Positions 33,015-42,586 of a DNA stretch of 64,000 nucleotides are shown piece after piece. Source of the DNA: Pelomonas sp. BJYL3. GTDB lineage: Bacteria > Pseudomonadota > Gammaproteobacteria > Burkholderiales > Burkholderiaceae_C. Under the pieces are notes generated by a model, which worked only from the letters and a program-made list of their open reading frames with translations, did not search any database and was not told the DNA's origin. The first letter of the stretch is position 1. The number at the start of each line of letters is the position of its first letter. The translations under genes and the position numbers were made by a program. The stretch lies in assembly GCF_027257975.1 (NCBI RefSeq), contig NZ_JANZKX010000005.1, positions 62,001-126,000 on the forward strand, written 5' to 3'.

Positions 33015-33356
33015 ATGCACACGATCAAGCTCAAGCCCAAGCACCTCGCACTCGCCGCACTGATCGCCGCGGGCGCTCCCCTCGCAACACCTGTCCTGGC
33101 CCAGAGCACGGCCGCCTCCACGCCGGCCAGCGAGCTGAGCGAGGGCGAGATCCGCAAGGTCGACAAGGAGGCACGCAAGCTGACCATCAAGCATGGCGAG
33201 CTCCGCAATCTGGACATGGCCGCCATGACCATGGTGTTCCAGGTGAAGGACCCGGCCATGCTGGACCAGGTCAAGGCCGGCGACCACGTGCGCTTCAAGG
33301 CCGAGCGCAAGGGCGCCAGCCTGGTGGTGACGGAGCTGCAGCCCCCGCTGCGCTAA
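33015..33356 (+). CDS. cusF: CusF-like periplasmic copper chaperone
   Basis: A 113-residue protein with a signal peptide (1-30) and one CusF domain: EIRKVDKEARKLTIKHGELRNLDMAAMTMVFQVKDP. The ligands His60, Met71 and Met73 correspond to those of E. coli CusF, but the Trp that caps Cu(I)/Ag(I) is replaced by Met68. The fused CusF domain in the adaptor at 35169 keeps that Trp. GAAGGA precedes ATG 33015; ATG 33000, overlapping the DUF411 stop, is the alternative. Confidence 0.85.
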   Translation: MHTIKLKPKHLALAALIAAGAPLATPVLAQSTAASTPASELSEGEIRKVDKEARKLTIKHGELRNLDMAAMTMVFQVKDPAMLDQVKAGDHVRFKAERKGASLVVTELQPPLR

Positions 33357-33417
33357 GGCCGCCCCCCCTTTGATCTGAGGCAAGCTGCCGCTGCCGCCGC
33401 CTTCTATGCTTGCGACC

Positions 33418-33825
33418 ATGCAACTCGCCAGGCGCCTTCGCCGCTGGATGGGCTCCGGCCTGTCGCTGGCCCTGCTGTTCATGCAGCTGGCCACGGCGGC
33501 CTATGCCTGCCCGCAGCTGGCGGCCGCTTCGGCAGCGGTCTCGATGGCGGCCCAGATGCCTGGCTGCGAAGGTATGGGCGCCGGCATGGACGAGGACCAG
33601 CCCCAGCTGTGCAAGGCCCATTGCGAGAAGGATGCGCAGGGCAGGGCGCTGTCGGCCGTGCCGGACCTGCAGCCCAACGCCTCGGCGCCGGCCCTGCTGA
33701 TGGGCGTCGTCACGCCGCTGCAGCCGGCCCTGCCGCCGCTTCTGCAGCGCCTGCATGCCGGCGCGCCGCTGCGCCCGCCCGGGGCGCCGCCCTTGTACCT
33801 TTCACTGCTGATCCTCAGGAATTGA
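33418..33825 (+). CDS. Small exported Cys/Met-containing protein upstream of cusCBA
   Basis: A 135-residue protein with an N-terminal hydrophobic signal (1-31, ...LATAAYACPQ) followed by a segment with MPGCEGMGAGMDEDQPQLCKAHCEKDAQGR and a Pro-rich end. The Cys, His and Met residues suggest periplasmic metal binding, like the small protein at 28996 that opens the first half of the cluster. No named family is recognised with certainty. ATG 33406, four codons earlier, is equally possible. Confidence 0.6.
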   Translation: MQLARRLRRWMGSGLSLALLFMQLATAAYACPQLAAASAAVSMAAQMPGCEGMGAGMDEDQPQLCKAHCEKDAQGRALSAVPDLQPNASAPALLMGVVTPLQPALPPLLQRLHAGAPLRPPGAPPLYLSLLILRN

Positions 33826-33892
33826 GCCGGACCCGCGTCGCCGCGCATGGGGCGCGGCCGACTGTCGTCCTGTCTCGATGCCGAGGATCACC

Positions 33893-35164
33893 ATGTCTGC
33901 CTTCCTTCCCGGCCGTGCGCGCAGTCGCCCGGCCCCTGCCGGCGCCGTCAGTGCGCGGGCGGCGCTCCTGTCCTTCGCCCTGCTGGCCGGTCCGGCCGTC
34001 GCGCTGGACCCGGCCGAGGCGCTGCGCCTTGCCGAACAGCTGAACCCCGCCCTTCACGCCCAGCAGGCCAGTGCCGACGGCGCCCGGGCTTCGCAGGCCG
34101 CCGCCGCCGCACTGCCCGACCCGCGACTGAGCCTGGGCGTGGAGAACCTGCCCACCACCGGCCCCGACCGCTGGAGCCTGACGCGCGACTTCATGACCAT
34201 GCAGCGCCTGGCGCTCATGCAGGAGGTGCCCAACGCCGCCAAGCGTGCCGCCCGCGCCGAGGCCGCCCAGGCCCGTGCCGACCGGGAGCGCGCACTCCTG
34301 GTGCTGCAGCGCCTGCAGCTGCGCCAGGCCCTGGGCACGGCGTGGATCGCGGTGCAGTCGGCGCAACGGGGGCGCGACCTGCTGCAGGCCCTGGTGGACG
34401 AGAACCTGCAGCTGCAACGCACCCTGCCGGCCCGCATCGCCGGCGGCAGCGCGGCGGCCGCCGAGCTCGTGATGGCGCGCCAGGAAGCCCTGGCCCTGGC
34501 GGACCGGCAGGATGAGCTGACGCGCGAGCTGTTCAAGGCGCGCGCGGCCCTGCGCCGGCTCGTCGGCCCGCGGGGCGACGAGCCCCTCATCGGCGAGCTG
34601 CCCCTGCCCCCCGTGCAGGCTGAGGCGCTGCGGGCCCGCCTGCATGCCCATGCCGAGCTCGCCGCCTTCCCGGCTCAGCAGGCCCTGGCCCGGGCCGAGC
34701 TGCGCGAGGCCGAGTCCGAATCGCGCGGCGACTGGGCCTGGGAGCTGGCCTACAGCCGCCGTGGCCGGCAGTGGGGCGACATGCTCTCCTTCCAGCTCAG
34801 CTTCGACCTGCCCTGGCAGCGGGAGCGCCGCCAGCAGCCCATGGCCGCGGCGCGCCAGCGGGAGCTGGAACGGGTGCAGCTGGAGCGCGAAGAGGCCGAG
34901 CAGCGCCACCGCCTGGCGCTGGAGGAGGACCTCGCCGAGCTGCAGTCCCTGGCAAGTCAGCACGAGCGCCTGACTTCGCAGGGCCTGCCCCTGGCGAAGG
35001 ACCGCGTGAGCCTGGCCTTGAGCGCCTACCAGTCCGGCAAGTCCGACCTGGGGGCGGTGCTGGCGGCGCGCGCCCAGCTGCTGGAGCTGCGCCTGCGCCA
35101 GAACGAGCTGCAGACGCGGCAGGCGCTGCTGCAGCTGCGCCTGAACAGCCTGGCTGAGGAGTGA
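33893..35164 (+). CDS. cusC: TolC-family outer-membrane channel of a Cus-type pump
   Basis: A 423-residue protein with a signal region (about 1-38, ...GPAVALD) and long helical outer-membrane-efflux repeats (ALPDPRLSLGVENLPTTGPDRWSL; RLALMQEVPNAAKRAARAEA). No lipobox Cys is present, unlike the TolC-type protein at 29642. It ends 4 bases before the adaptor gene, so it is the channel of the CusCBA system. GAGGATC precedes ATG 33893; ATG 33878 is the alternative. Confidence 0.85.
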   Translation: MSAFLPGRARSRPAPAGAVSARAALLSFALLAGPAVALDPAEALRLAEQLNPALHAQQASADGARASQAAAAALPDPRLSLGVENLPTTGPDRWSLTRDFMTMQRLALMQEVPNAAKRAARAEAAQARADRERALLVLQRLQLRQALGTAWIAVQSAQRGRDLLQALVDENLQLQRTLPARIAGGSAAAAELVMARQEALALADRQDELTRELFKARAALRRLVGPRGDEPLIGELPLPPVQAEALRARLHAHAELAAFPAQQALARAELREAESESRGDWAWELAYSRRGRQWGDMLSFQLSFDLPWQRERRQQPMAAARQRELERVQLEREEAEQRHRLALEEDLAELQSLASQHERLTSQGLPLAKDRVSLALSAYQSGKSDLGAVLAARAQLLELRLRQNELQTRQALLQLRLNSLAEE

Positions 35165-35168
35165 AGCC

Positions 35169-36650
35169 ATGAATCGCAAGATGATCCCCTGGACCCTGGT
35201 CCTGCTCGCGCTCGGCGCGGGTGCCGGCTGGTGGGTGTCCCGCTGGAGTGCCAGCCCCACGTCGCCGGCTGCGCCCGCCGAGCGCCGGGTGCTGTACTGG
35301 TACGACCCCATGGTGCCGGGCCAGCGCTTCGACAAGCCCGGCAAGTCCCCCTTCATGGACATGCAGCTGCAGCCCCGCTATGCCGACGAGCCCGAGCCCG
35401 GCGGCCCGGCCCTGCAGCTGGACGCCCGCACCGTGCAGGCCCTGGGCCTTCGCACGGTACCGGTGCAGCGGCGCGAGGTGGCCGCGGCGGTCGAGGTGCC
35501 GGGCACGCTGCAGCTGAACGAGCGCGATGTGAGCCTGGTGCAGGCGCGCAGCGGCGGCTTCGTCGAGAAGGTGCACGCCCATGCGCCGGGTGAAGTCATC
35601 GCGGCGGGCGCGCCTCTTGCGGATCTCCTGCTGCCGGACTGGCTGGCCGCGCAACGGGAGTTCCTGGCCGTGCGAGCCCTGGGCGACGTCGCCCTGACCG
35701 ACGCCGCCCGCCAGCGCCTGCCCTTGCTGGGCATGCCGGCGGCGCTGATCGCCGAGGTCGAGCGCAGCGGCCAGGTGCAGGCGCGGCACACCGTCGTGGC
35801 GCCGCGCACTGGCCTGCTGGCCGAGCTGATGGTGCGCCAGGGCATGACGGTCTCGGCCGGCATGAGCCTGGCCCGCATCAATGGCCTGGACCCGCTGTGG
35901 TTCGAGGTGGCGGTGCCGGAGCTGCAGGCCGGTGCCATCGCCCTCGGGCAGGAGGCCGAGCTGCGCCTCGCGGCCTACGGTGCCGAGGTCTTCAAGGCCC
36001 GCGTGAGCGCCGTGCTGCCCGAGGCCAGCCGGGAGACGCGCACCCTGCGCCTGCGTCTGGAGCTGCCCAATCCGGGCCTGCGGCTGAAGGCGGGCCTGTC
36101 CGGCCAGGCCCGCCTGCAGGGGACGCCGCGCACGGCCCTGCTGCTGCCCAGTGAGGCAGTGGTGCGCAGCGGGCGGCGTGCGATCGTGTACGCGGTCGAT
36201 GCGCCTGGCCGCTTCCATCCCGTCGAGGTCCAGCTGGGCGCCGAGCTGGGGGACGAGCTCGTCATCACCGGCGGGCTGGAGGCCGGGCAGTCGGTGGTGG
36301 CCTCGGCCACCTTCCTCATCGATTCCGAGGCCAGCCTGCGCGGGGTGCTGCCCGTGCCGGCCGCGAGCGAGCCTGCGCCGGTGGCTCAGGCCGTGAGCCA
36401 CAGCGCGCTGGGCCGCATCGAGGACCTGGGGGCGGGCGAGCTGATGTTGTCCCACGAGGCCATCCCGGCCCTGCGCTGGCCGGCCATGACCATGGGCTTC
36501 AAGCTGGCCGAGCCGCGCCTGGCAGCCGGGCTGACGAGGGGGCAGACCGTGCGGTTCAGCTTCGTGCAGCGGGGCGATGAGCCCGTGATCACGGCGATCC
36601 AGCCCGTTGCGCCGGCAGCAGCGGCCTCGCGGACCGGAGGTCGGCCATGA
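35169..36650 (+). CDS. cusB: CusB-type adaptor with C-terminal fused CusF domain
   Basis: A 493-residue membrane-anchored adaptor: helix 7-24, a heavy-metal-binding motif [25 protein letters not shown] (41-65) with Met/Tyr-Asp-Pro-Met ligands, barrel-sandwich and beta-barrel domains (100-395), then a linker and a complete CusF-like domain (412-478). The fused domain keeps His429, Trp437, Met440 and Met442, the full Cu(I)/Ag(I) site. The fusion would deliver metal straight to the pump. It overlaps the cusA start by four bases. Confidence 0.9.
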   Translation: MNRKMIPWTLVLLALGAGAGWWVSRWSASPTSPAAPAERRVLYWYDPMVPGQRFDKPGKSPFMDMQLQPRYADEPEPGGPALQLDARTVQALGLRTVPVQRREVAAAVEVPGTLQLNERDVSLVQARSGGFVEKVHAHAPGEVIAAGAPLADLLLPDWLAAQREFLAVRALGDVALTDAARQRLPLLGMPAALIAEVERSGQVQARHTVVAPRTGLLAELMVRQGMTVSAGMSLARINGLDPLWFEVAVPELQAGAIALGQEAELRLAAYGAEVFKARVSAVLPEASRETRTLRLRLELPNPGLRLKAGLSGQARLQGTPRTALLLPSEAVVRSGRRAIVYAVDAPGRFHPVEVQLGAELGDELVITGGLEAGQSVVASATFLIDSEASLRGVLPVPAASEPAPVAQAVSHSALGRIEDLGAGELMLSHEAIPALRWPAMTMGFKLAEPRLAAGLTRGQTVRFSFVQRGDEPVITAIQPVAPAAAASRTGGRP

Positions 36651-39600
36651 TCGCCCGCCTGATCCGCTGGTCCGTCGGCAACCGCTTCCTGGTGCTGCTG
36701 GCGACCCTGCTGCTGACCGGCTGGGGCCTGTGGGCCGTGCGCGGCACGGCCATCGACGCCCTGCCCGACCTGTCCGACGTGCAGGTCATCATCCGCACCT
36801 CCTACCCGGGGCAGGCGCCGCAGATCGTCGAGAACCAGGTGAGCTATCCGCTGTCCAGCACCATGCTCTCGGTGCCCGGTGCCAAGGCAGTGCGTGCCTT
36901 CTCCTTCTACGGCGATTCCTTCGTCTATGTGCTCTTCGAGGAAGGGACCGACCTCTACTGGGCGCGCTCCCGTGTGCTGGAGTACCTCAACCAGGTGCAG
37001 GGCCGCCTGCCGGCCTCCGCGCGCCCGGCGCTGGGGCCGGACGCCACCGGCGTCGGCTGGATCTACCAGTACGCCCTGGTGGACCGCAGCGGCCGCAACG
37101 ATCTTTCCCAGCTGCGATCACTGCAGGACTGGTTCCTGAAGTTCGAGCTCAAGAGCCTGCCCGGCGTGGCAGAGGTGGCCAGCGTAGGCGGCATGGTGCG
37201 GCAGTACCAGGTGGTGCTGGACCCCCTGCGGCTGAGCGCGCTGGGCATCACCCAGGCCCAGGTCCGCGAGGCCCTGACGGCCGCCAACCAGGAGACCGGC
37301 GGCTCGGTGCTGGAGCTGGCCGGCGCCGAGTACATGGTCCGGGCCGACGGCTACCTCAAGACCCTGGACGACTTCCGCGCCGTGCCGCTGGCCCTGCGCT
37401 CGGGCGTGCCGGTGCGCCTGGGCGACGTCGCCACCGTGCAGCTGGGCCCCGAGATGCGGCGCGGCATCGCCGAGCTGGACGGCGAGGGCGAAGTGGCCGG
37501 CGGCGTGGTGATCCTCCGCTCCGGACGCAACGCGCAGGAAGCCATCGCGGCGGTGCGCGCCCGGCTGGCCGCACTGCAGGCGGCGCTGCCGCAGGGCGTC
37601 GAGATCGTCACCACCTACGACCGCAGTGCCCTCATCGAGCGTGCCGTCAGCAATCTGAGCCACAAGCTGCTCGAGGAGTTCCTCGTCGTGGCCCTGGTCT
37701 GCGCCGTCTTCCTGTGGCACCTGCGCTCGGCGCTGGTGGCCATCCTGGCGCTGCCGCTGGGCGTGCTGGCCGCCTTCATCGTGATGCGCTACCAGGGCAT
37801 CAACGCCAACATGATGTCCCTGGGCGGCATCGCCATCGCCATCGGCGCCATGGTGGATGCGGCCGTGGTGATGATCGAGCACGCGCACAAGAAGCTGGAG
37901 GCCTGGCAGCATGCGCACGAGGGGCGGATCCCGTCCGGCGGCGAGCGCTGGCAGCTCATCACCGACGCTGCCGTGGAGGTGGGACCGGCGCTGTTCTTCT
38001 CGCTGCTGGTGATCACGCTGTCCTTCGTGCCCGTCTTCACGCTGGAGGCGCAGGAAGGGCGTCTCTTCGGCCCGCTGGCCTTCACCAAGACCTATGCCAT
38101 GGCGGCGGCGGCGGGGCTGTCCGTCACCCTGGTCCCGGTGCTGATGGGCTTCTGGATCCGCGGCCGGATCCCGGACGAGCAGCGCAACCCCATCACCCGT
38201 GCGCTGATCGCCGTCTACCGGCCCGCGCTGGAGTGGGTGCTGCGCCGGCCGCGCGGCACGCTGGTCCTGGCCCTGATGGTGCTTGCCAGCACGGCCTGGC
38301 CCTTGATGCGCCTGGGCGGCGAGTTCCTGCCCGCCATCGACGAGGGCGACCTGCTCTACATGCCCTCGGCCCTGCCGGGACTCTCGGCCCAGCGTGCGAC
38401 CGAGCTGCTGCAGCTGAGCAACCGCATGATCCGCACGGTGCCCGAGGTCGAGCATGTCTTCGGCAAGGCCGGCCGCGCCGAGACCGCCACGGACCCGGCG
38501 CCGCTGGAGATGTTCGAGACCACCGTCAAGCTCCGGCCCCGCGAACAGTGGCGCCCCGGCATGACGCCGGAGAAGCTGGTGGAGGAGCTGGACCGGGCGG
38601 TGCGCATCCCCGGCCTGTCCAATCTGTGGATCCCGCCGATCCGCAATCGCGTGGACATGCTGGCCACGGGCATCAAGAGCCCCATCGGCGTCAAGGTCAG
38701 CGGCCCGGATCTGGCGGCCATCGAGCGCATGAGCCTGAGCATCGAGCAGGTGGCGCGCACGGTGCCGGGCGTGAGCTCGGCGCTGGCCGAGCGCCTCACC
38801 GGCGGGCGCTATCTCGACGTGCACATCGACCGAACCGCCGCCGCACGCTACGGTCTCAACGTGGCCGATGTGCAGGCCGTGGTGGCGGGCGCCATCGGCG
38901 GTGAGAACATCGGCGAGACGGTGGAGGGCCTGGCCCGCTACCCCATCAACCTGCGCTATCCGCGTGAATGGCGGGACTCGCCGCAGCGCCTGGCCGAGCT
39001 GCCCCTGCTGACGCCCGCGGGCCTGCAGATCACCCTGGGCAGCGTGGCCCGGCTGCGCCTCGGCGAAGGACCGCCCATGCTGCGCAGCGAGAACGCGCGG
39101 CCCACGGGCTGGGTCTATGTCGACGTGCGCGGCCGCGACCTGGCCGCGGTGACCCGCGAGCTGCGGGCTGCCGTGGCGAGGTCGGTGAAGCCGGAGCCCG
39201 GCACGAGCATCGCCTACTCGGGCCAGTTCGAATATCTGGAGCGCGCCAATGCCCGGCTGCAGGTGGTGGTGCCGGCCACGCTGCTGATCATCTTCCTGCT
39301 GCTGTACCTGACCTTCCGCCGGCTGGACGAGGCCTTGCTGATCATGGCCACGCTGCCCTTCGCGCTGACCGGCGGCGTCTGGTTCCTCTACCTCATGGGC
39401 ATGCATCTGTCGGTGGCCACCGGGGTGGGCTTCATCGCGCTGGCAGGGGTGTCGGCGGAGTTCGGCGTGGTGATGCTGGTCTATCTGCGGCATGCGCTGG
39501 AGGCGCGGCAGCGCGAGGGCGAGGCGCTGTCTCGCGCCGAGCTGCTGGACGCCATCCGCGAAGGTGCCGTGCTGCGCGTGCGGCCCAAGGCCATGACGGT

Positions 39601-39766
39601 GGCGGTGATCCTGGCCGGCCTGCTGCCCATCGTCTTCGGCAGCGGCACGGGCATCGAGGTGATGAGCCGTATCGCCGCGCCCATGCTGGGCGGCATGCTC
39701 AGCGCTCCGCTGCTGTCGCTGTTTCTGATCCCGGCCGCCTTTCTGCTGCGGCGGGGCAGGGCTTGA
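36647..39766 (+). CDS. cusA: CusA-type heavy-metal RND efflux pump
   Basis: A 1039-residue inner-membrane proton antiporter that exports Cu(I)/Ag(I). Family features are [23 protein letters not shown] at the N-terminus, the helix 4 motif [19 protein letters not shown] (Asp and Glu of heavy-metal-type pumps), a Met/charge-bearing periplasmic cleft, and [15 protein letters not shown] near the C-terminus. CGGAGG precedes the ATG. It completes the CusCBA system. Whether the substrate is copper, silver or both is not decided by sequence, but the oxidase and CusF favour copper. Confidence 0.93.
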   Translation: MIARLIRWSVGNRFLVLLATLLLTGWGLWAVRGTAIDALPDLSDVQVIIRTSYPGQAPQIVENQVSYPLSSTMLSVPGAKAVRAFSFYGDSFVYVLFEEGTDLYWARSRVLEYLNQVQGRLPASARPALGPDATGVGWIYQYALVDRSGRNDLSQLRSLQDWFLKFELKSLPGVAEVASVGGMVRQYQVVLDPLRLSALGITQAQVREALTAANQETGGSVLELAGAEYMVRADGYLKTLDDFRAVPLALRSGVPVRLGDVATVQLGPEMRRGIAELDGEGEVAGGVVILRSGRNAQEAIAAVRARLAALQAALPQGVEIVTTYDRSALIERAVSNLSHKLLEEFLVVALVCAVFLWHLRSALVAILALPLGVLAAFIVMRYQGINANMMSLGGIAIAIGAMVDAAVVMIEHAHKKLEAWQHAHEGRIPSGGERWQLITDAAVEVGPALFFSLLVITLSFVPVFTLEAQEGRLFGPLAFTKTYAMAAAAGLSVTLVPVLMGFWIRGRIPDEQRNPITRALIAVYRPALEWVLRRPRGTLVLALMVLASTAWPLMRLGGEFLPAIDEGDLLYMPSALPGLSAQRATELLQLSNRMIRTVPEVEHVFGKAGRAETATDPAPLEMFETTVKLRPREQWRPGMTPEKLVEELDRAVRIPGLSNLWIPPIRNRVDMLATGIKSPIGVKVSGPDLAAIERMSLSIEQVARTVPGVSSALAERLTGGRYLDVHIDRTAAARYGLNVADVQAVVAGAIGGENIGETVEGLARYPINLRYPREWRDSPQRLAELPLLTPAGLQITLGSVARLRLGEGPPMLRSENARPTGWVYVDVRGRDLAAVTRELRAAVARSVKPEPGTSIAYSGQFEYLERANARLQVVVPATLLIIFLLLYLTFRRLDEALLIMATLPFALTGGVWFLYLMGMHLSVATGVGFIALAGVSAEFGVVMLVYLRHALEARQREGEALSRAELLDAIREGAVLRVRPKAMTVAVILAGLLPIVFGSGTGIEVMSRIAAPMLGGMLSAPLLSLFLIPAAFLLRRGRA

Positions 39767-39874
39767 GCGGGCGCAAGCTCCGCGGCGATGCCAGGCTGCG
39801 GTCGTTATGCATGGGTGTATATTGCGCTCGATTCAATCCACCGCCTCCGCAATCCACAAGGACTGCGCACCGTC

Positions 39875-40636
39875 ATGCTCCTTCCCCACCGTCTCCTGCT
39901 GAAGGCCGCGCTTGGCGGCGCCATGCTCTGCGCGCTGCCGGCCCTGGCGGCTGATCTCACCGTCTCCGCTGCGGCGAGCCTGGGCAATGCCTTCAAAGAG
40001 ATCGCACCGGCCTTTGAAGCCCGCCACCCCGGCACGCGCGTGCTGCTCAATGTCGGGGCCTCGGACGCTCTGCTGGCCCAGATTGCCAAGGGTGCGCCGG
40101 TGGACGTCTTCGCCTCCGCGGACCAGGAGACCATGGACCGCGCCGAGGCACAGAAGGCCGTGCTCACGGGCACGCGGCGCGACTTCGTGGCCAACAGTCT
40201 GGTGCTGGTCGTGCCTGCGACCGGCGCGGTGAGCCTCAAGGCCCTCACAGACCTGCAGCTGCCTGCCGTGCAGCGCGTGGCCCTGGGCAAGCCCGAGGGC
40301 GTGCCGGCGGGGCGCTATGCCAAGGGTGCCCTGGAGGCCGCCAGGCTGTGGCCTGCAGTGGCGTCCAAGGCCGTCTATGCCAGCAATGTGCGGCAGGCCC
40401 TGGACTATGTGGCGCGGGCCGAGGTGGACGCCGGCTTCGTCTATGCCACTGATGCGGCCGTGCAGCAGGAGAAGGTCCGTGTGGTCGCCGTGGTGCCGAC
40501 CGTCTCGCCCATCCGCTACCCCGTGGCGGCCGTGGCCGGCGGCGGCAATGCCGAGGGCGCCCGCCAGTTCATCGACTACCTGCTCTCGCCGGCGGGCCAG
40601 GCGGTGCTGGCCCGCCACGGATTCCAGAAGCCCTGA
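39875..40636 (+). CDS. modA: Molybdate ABC transporter substrate-binding protein
   Basis: A 253-residue periplasmic protein: signal peptide (1-26, ...ALAAD), then LTVSAAASLGNAFKEIAPAFEARHPG, LNVGASDALLAQIAKGAPVDVFASADQETMD and VYASNVRQALDYVARAEVDAGFVYATDA, all characteristic of ModA. It binds molybdate or tungstate. No modB or modC follows; a convergent GH15 gene ends 8 bases away, so ModA is an orphan here. ATG 39875 places the signal at the N-terminus. Confidence 0.9.
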   Translation: MLLPHRLLLKAALGGAMLCALPALAADLTVSAAASLGNAFKEIAPAFEARHPGTRVLLNVGASDALLAQIAKGAPVDVFASADQETMDRAEAQKAVLTGTRRDFVANSLVLVVPATGAVSLKALTDLQLPAVQRVALGKPEGVPAGRYAKGALEAARLWPAVASKAVYASNVRQALDYVARAEVDAGFVYATDAAVQQEKVRVVAVVPTVSPIRYPVAAVAGGGNAEGARQFIDYLLSPAGQAVLARHGFQKP

Positions 40637-40644
40637 GGCGCGGC

Positions 40645-42462
40645 TCAGATCATGCTGTCCCAGGGCGCCGAGAGTCGCACGGCGCTGTGGATGATGCCCA
40701 CCATGGAGTAGGTCTGCGGGAAGTTGCCCCAGAGTTCGCCCGTGGCCGGGGCCAGGTCCTCGCTCAGCAGGCCCAGCCTGTTGCGGCGGGACAGCATGGC
40801 CTCGAAGTTCTCCCGGGCCTGCGCCCGCCGGCCGGTGCGCGCCAGGGCGTCGATGTGCCAGAAGGTGCAGACATTGAAGGCGGTCTCGGGGAATCCGAAG
40901 TCGTCGCGGCCTTCGTAGCGGCGCATGAAGTAGCCGTCGCACAGCGTGGTCTCCAGGGCGCGGACGGTGCTGATGAAGCGCGGGTCCTGCGGGTTCAGGA
41001 AGCCCACCTCGCCCATCAGCAGCACGCTGGCGTCCAGGTCCGATCCCTCGAAGCTCTCGACGAAAGCCTGGCGCTTCTCGTTCCAGGAGCGGGCCAGGAT
41101 CTTGGCCTGGATGGCATGGGCCCGCGTGCGCCAGAGGGCGGCGCGCTCCGGTTGCGACATGCGTTGCGCCACGTGGGCCAGGCGGTCACAGGCGGCCCAG
41201 CACATGAGGGCCGAGGACGTGTGGATGCGTGCCCGCGTGCGCAGCTCCCAGATGCCGGCGTCGGGCTGCTCATGCAGCAGCCAGGCCTGCTCGCCCATGG
41301 ACTCCAGGGCCTCGAAGTCCTTGGTGTCCGCCTGCCTGAAGAGGCGCATGTCATGGAAGGCCTGGGCCGCGCCCAGCACCACGCTGCCGTACACGTCGTG
41401 CTGGAAATGCTCGTAGGCCTGGTTGCCGATGCGCACCGGCCCCATGCCCCGGTAGCCGTACGCGCCTTCCACGATGGACTCCGGCAGATCGGCCTCCAGG
41501 CCCAGGCCGTAGAGCGGCTGGACATGGCCGTCTCGCGCGCTGCGGATCACGTTGTAGAGCCAGTTCAGGTAGCCCTCCATGGTGCCCACCTCGGAGAGGC
41601 CGTTGAGCGCGCGCACCACGAAGAAGGCGTCGCGAATCCAGCAGTAGCGGTAGTCCCAGTTGCGGCCGCTGTTCGGGGCCTCGGGAATGCTGGTCGTCAT
41701 GGCGGCCACGATGGCGCCGGTCTCCTCGTACTGGCACAGCTTGAGCGTGATGGCCGCGCGGATCACCGCTTCCTGCCATTCCAGGGGCAGGGCCAGGCGG
41801 TGGGTCCAGTGGCGCCAGTACAGGGAGGTCTGCTCCTCGAAGCTGCGCGCCGTCTCCTCGATGCCGGCGTCGAGGGTCTCGTCCGGCCCCAGCAGCAGGC
41901 TCACCGGCTTGTGCAGGGAGAACCAGGTCTGGTCGACCAGATAGCTCAGCGGCACATTGGTGCTGAGCCGCAGCACCAGCTCGGGCAGGATGTAGCGCAG
42001 GTGATGGCTGCCGCGGGTGAGGGTGGGGGCCGTGCGCCCCCAGTCGCCACGCGGTGTCACGCGGAAGCGCACGCGGGGGTGCCCGGCCAGGGGCCGCACG
42101 CGGCGCACGAGCTGCGCGGGCCTGAAGGGGCGGTCACGGGTGATGAAGCGAGGGGCGAAGTCGATCACCTCGATGCCCTGGCCCTGCGCGTCCCACAGCT
42201 CGGTGCGCACGATGGCCGTGCCCGGCTCGTAGCGCTGCTCGGATCGCGCCAGGTGCTCGATCTCCACGCTGAAGACGCCTTCCGAGCCGATGCCCTCTGC
42301 CGAATGCATCAGCGCGTCGAAGACCGGTGTGCTGTCGAAGCGCGGCATGCAGCACCAGACGATGTGGGCCTTCGCGTCCACCAGGGCGCTGATCTGGCAG
42401 TTGCCGATGAGTGCCAGGTCCAGGGACGCCGGCGAGGTTTGCAGCGATTGCTTGTCCTGCAT
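40645..42462 (-). CDS. GH15 glucoamylase/trehalase-type glycoside hydrolase
   Basis: A 605-residue protein with an N-terminal beta-sandwich region (LALIGNCQISALVDAKAHIVWCCMPRFDSTPVFDALM) and an (alpha/alpha)6 barrel. Barrel landmarks are SGRNWDYRYCWIRDAFFVVRALNGLSEVGTMEGYLNWLY, EGAYGYRGMGPVRIGNQAYEHFQHDVYG and FPETAFNVCTFWHIDALARTGR, with the paired catalytic Glu residues expected in these last two areas. GH15 members of this shape hydrolyse glucosides or trehalose. It diverges from otsA with 124 bases between starts, so trehalose turnover is a reasonable guess. AGAGGTC precedes ATG 42462. Confidence 0.85.
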   Translation of the reverse strand: MQDKQSLQTSPASLDLALIGNCQISALVDAKAHIVWCCMPRFDSTPVFDALMHSAEGIGSEGVFSVEIEHLARSEQRYEPGTAIVRTELWDAQGQGIEVIDFAPRFITRDRPFRPAQLVRRVRPLAGHPRVRFRVTPRGDWGRTAPTLTRGSHHLRYILPELVLRLSTNVPLSYLVDQTWFSLHKPVSLLLGPDETLDAGIEETARSFEEQTSLYWRHWTHRLALPLEWQEAVIRAAITLKLCQYEETGAIVAAMTTSIPEAPNSGRNWDYRYCWIRDAFFVVRALNGLSEVGTMEGYLNWLYNVIRSARDGHVQPLYGLGLEADLPESIVEGAYGYRGMGPVRIGNQAYEHFQHDVYGSVVLGAAQAFHDMRLFRQADTKDFEALESMGEQAWLLHEQPDAGIWELRTRARIHTSSALMCWAACDRLAHVAQRMSQPERAALWRTRAHAIQAKILARSWNEKRQAFVESFEGSDLDASVLLMGEVGFLNPQDPRFISTVRALETTLCDGYFMRRYEGRDDFGFPETAFNVCTFWHIDALARTGRRAQARENFEAMLSRRNRLGLLSEDLAPATGELWGNFPQTYSMVGIIHSAVRLSAPWDSMI

Positions 42463-42586
42463 ACAGAGACCTCTTGTTGCTGATCGAAACCCATGAAGCG
42501 CGCGTCGTTGACGCAATATTGGTACAAGAACGCTCGCATGGCACCGGGCCCCGCCTCGGAATCCGGGCCCATGCCGGAATCCAGGG

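Noticed and set aside
39802-39827. ModE-like operator upstream of modA
   Set aside because: CGTTATGCA...ATATTGCG has a loose resemblance to the ModE palindrome, but only about half of the positions are self-complementary.
42540-42586. GGGCCC-bounded hairpin before otsA
   Set aside because: Short GC-rich complementarity is expected by chance in this DNA, and no T-run or regulatory motif accompanies it.
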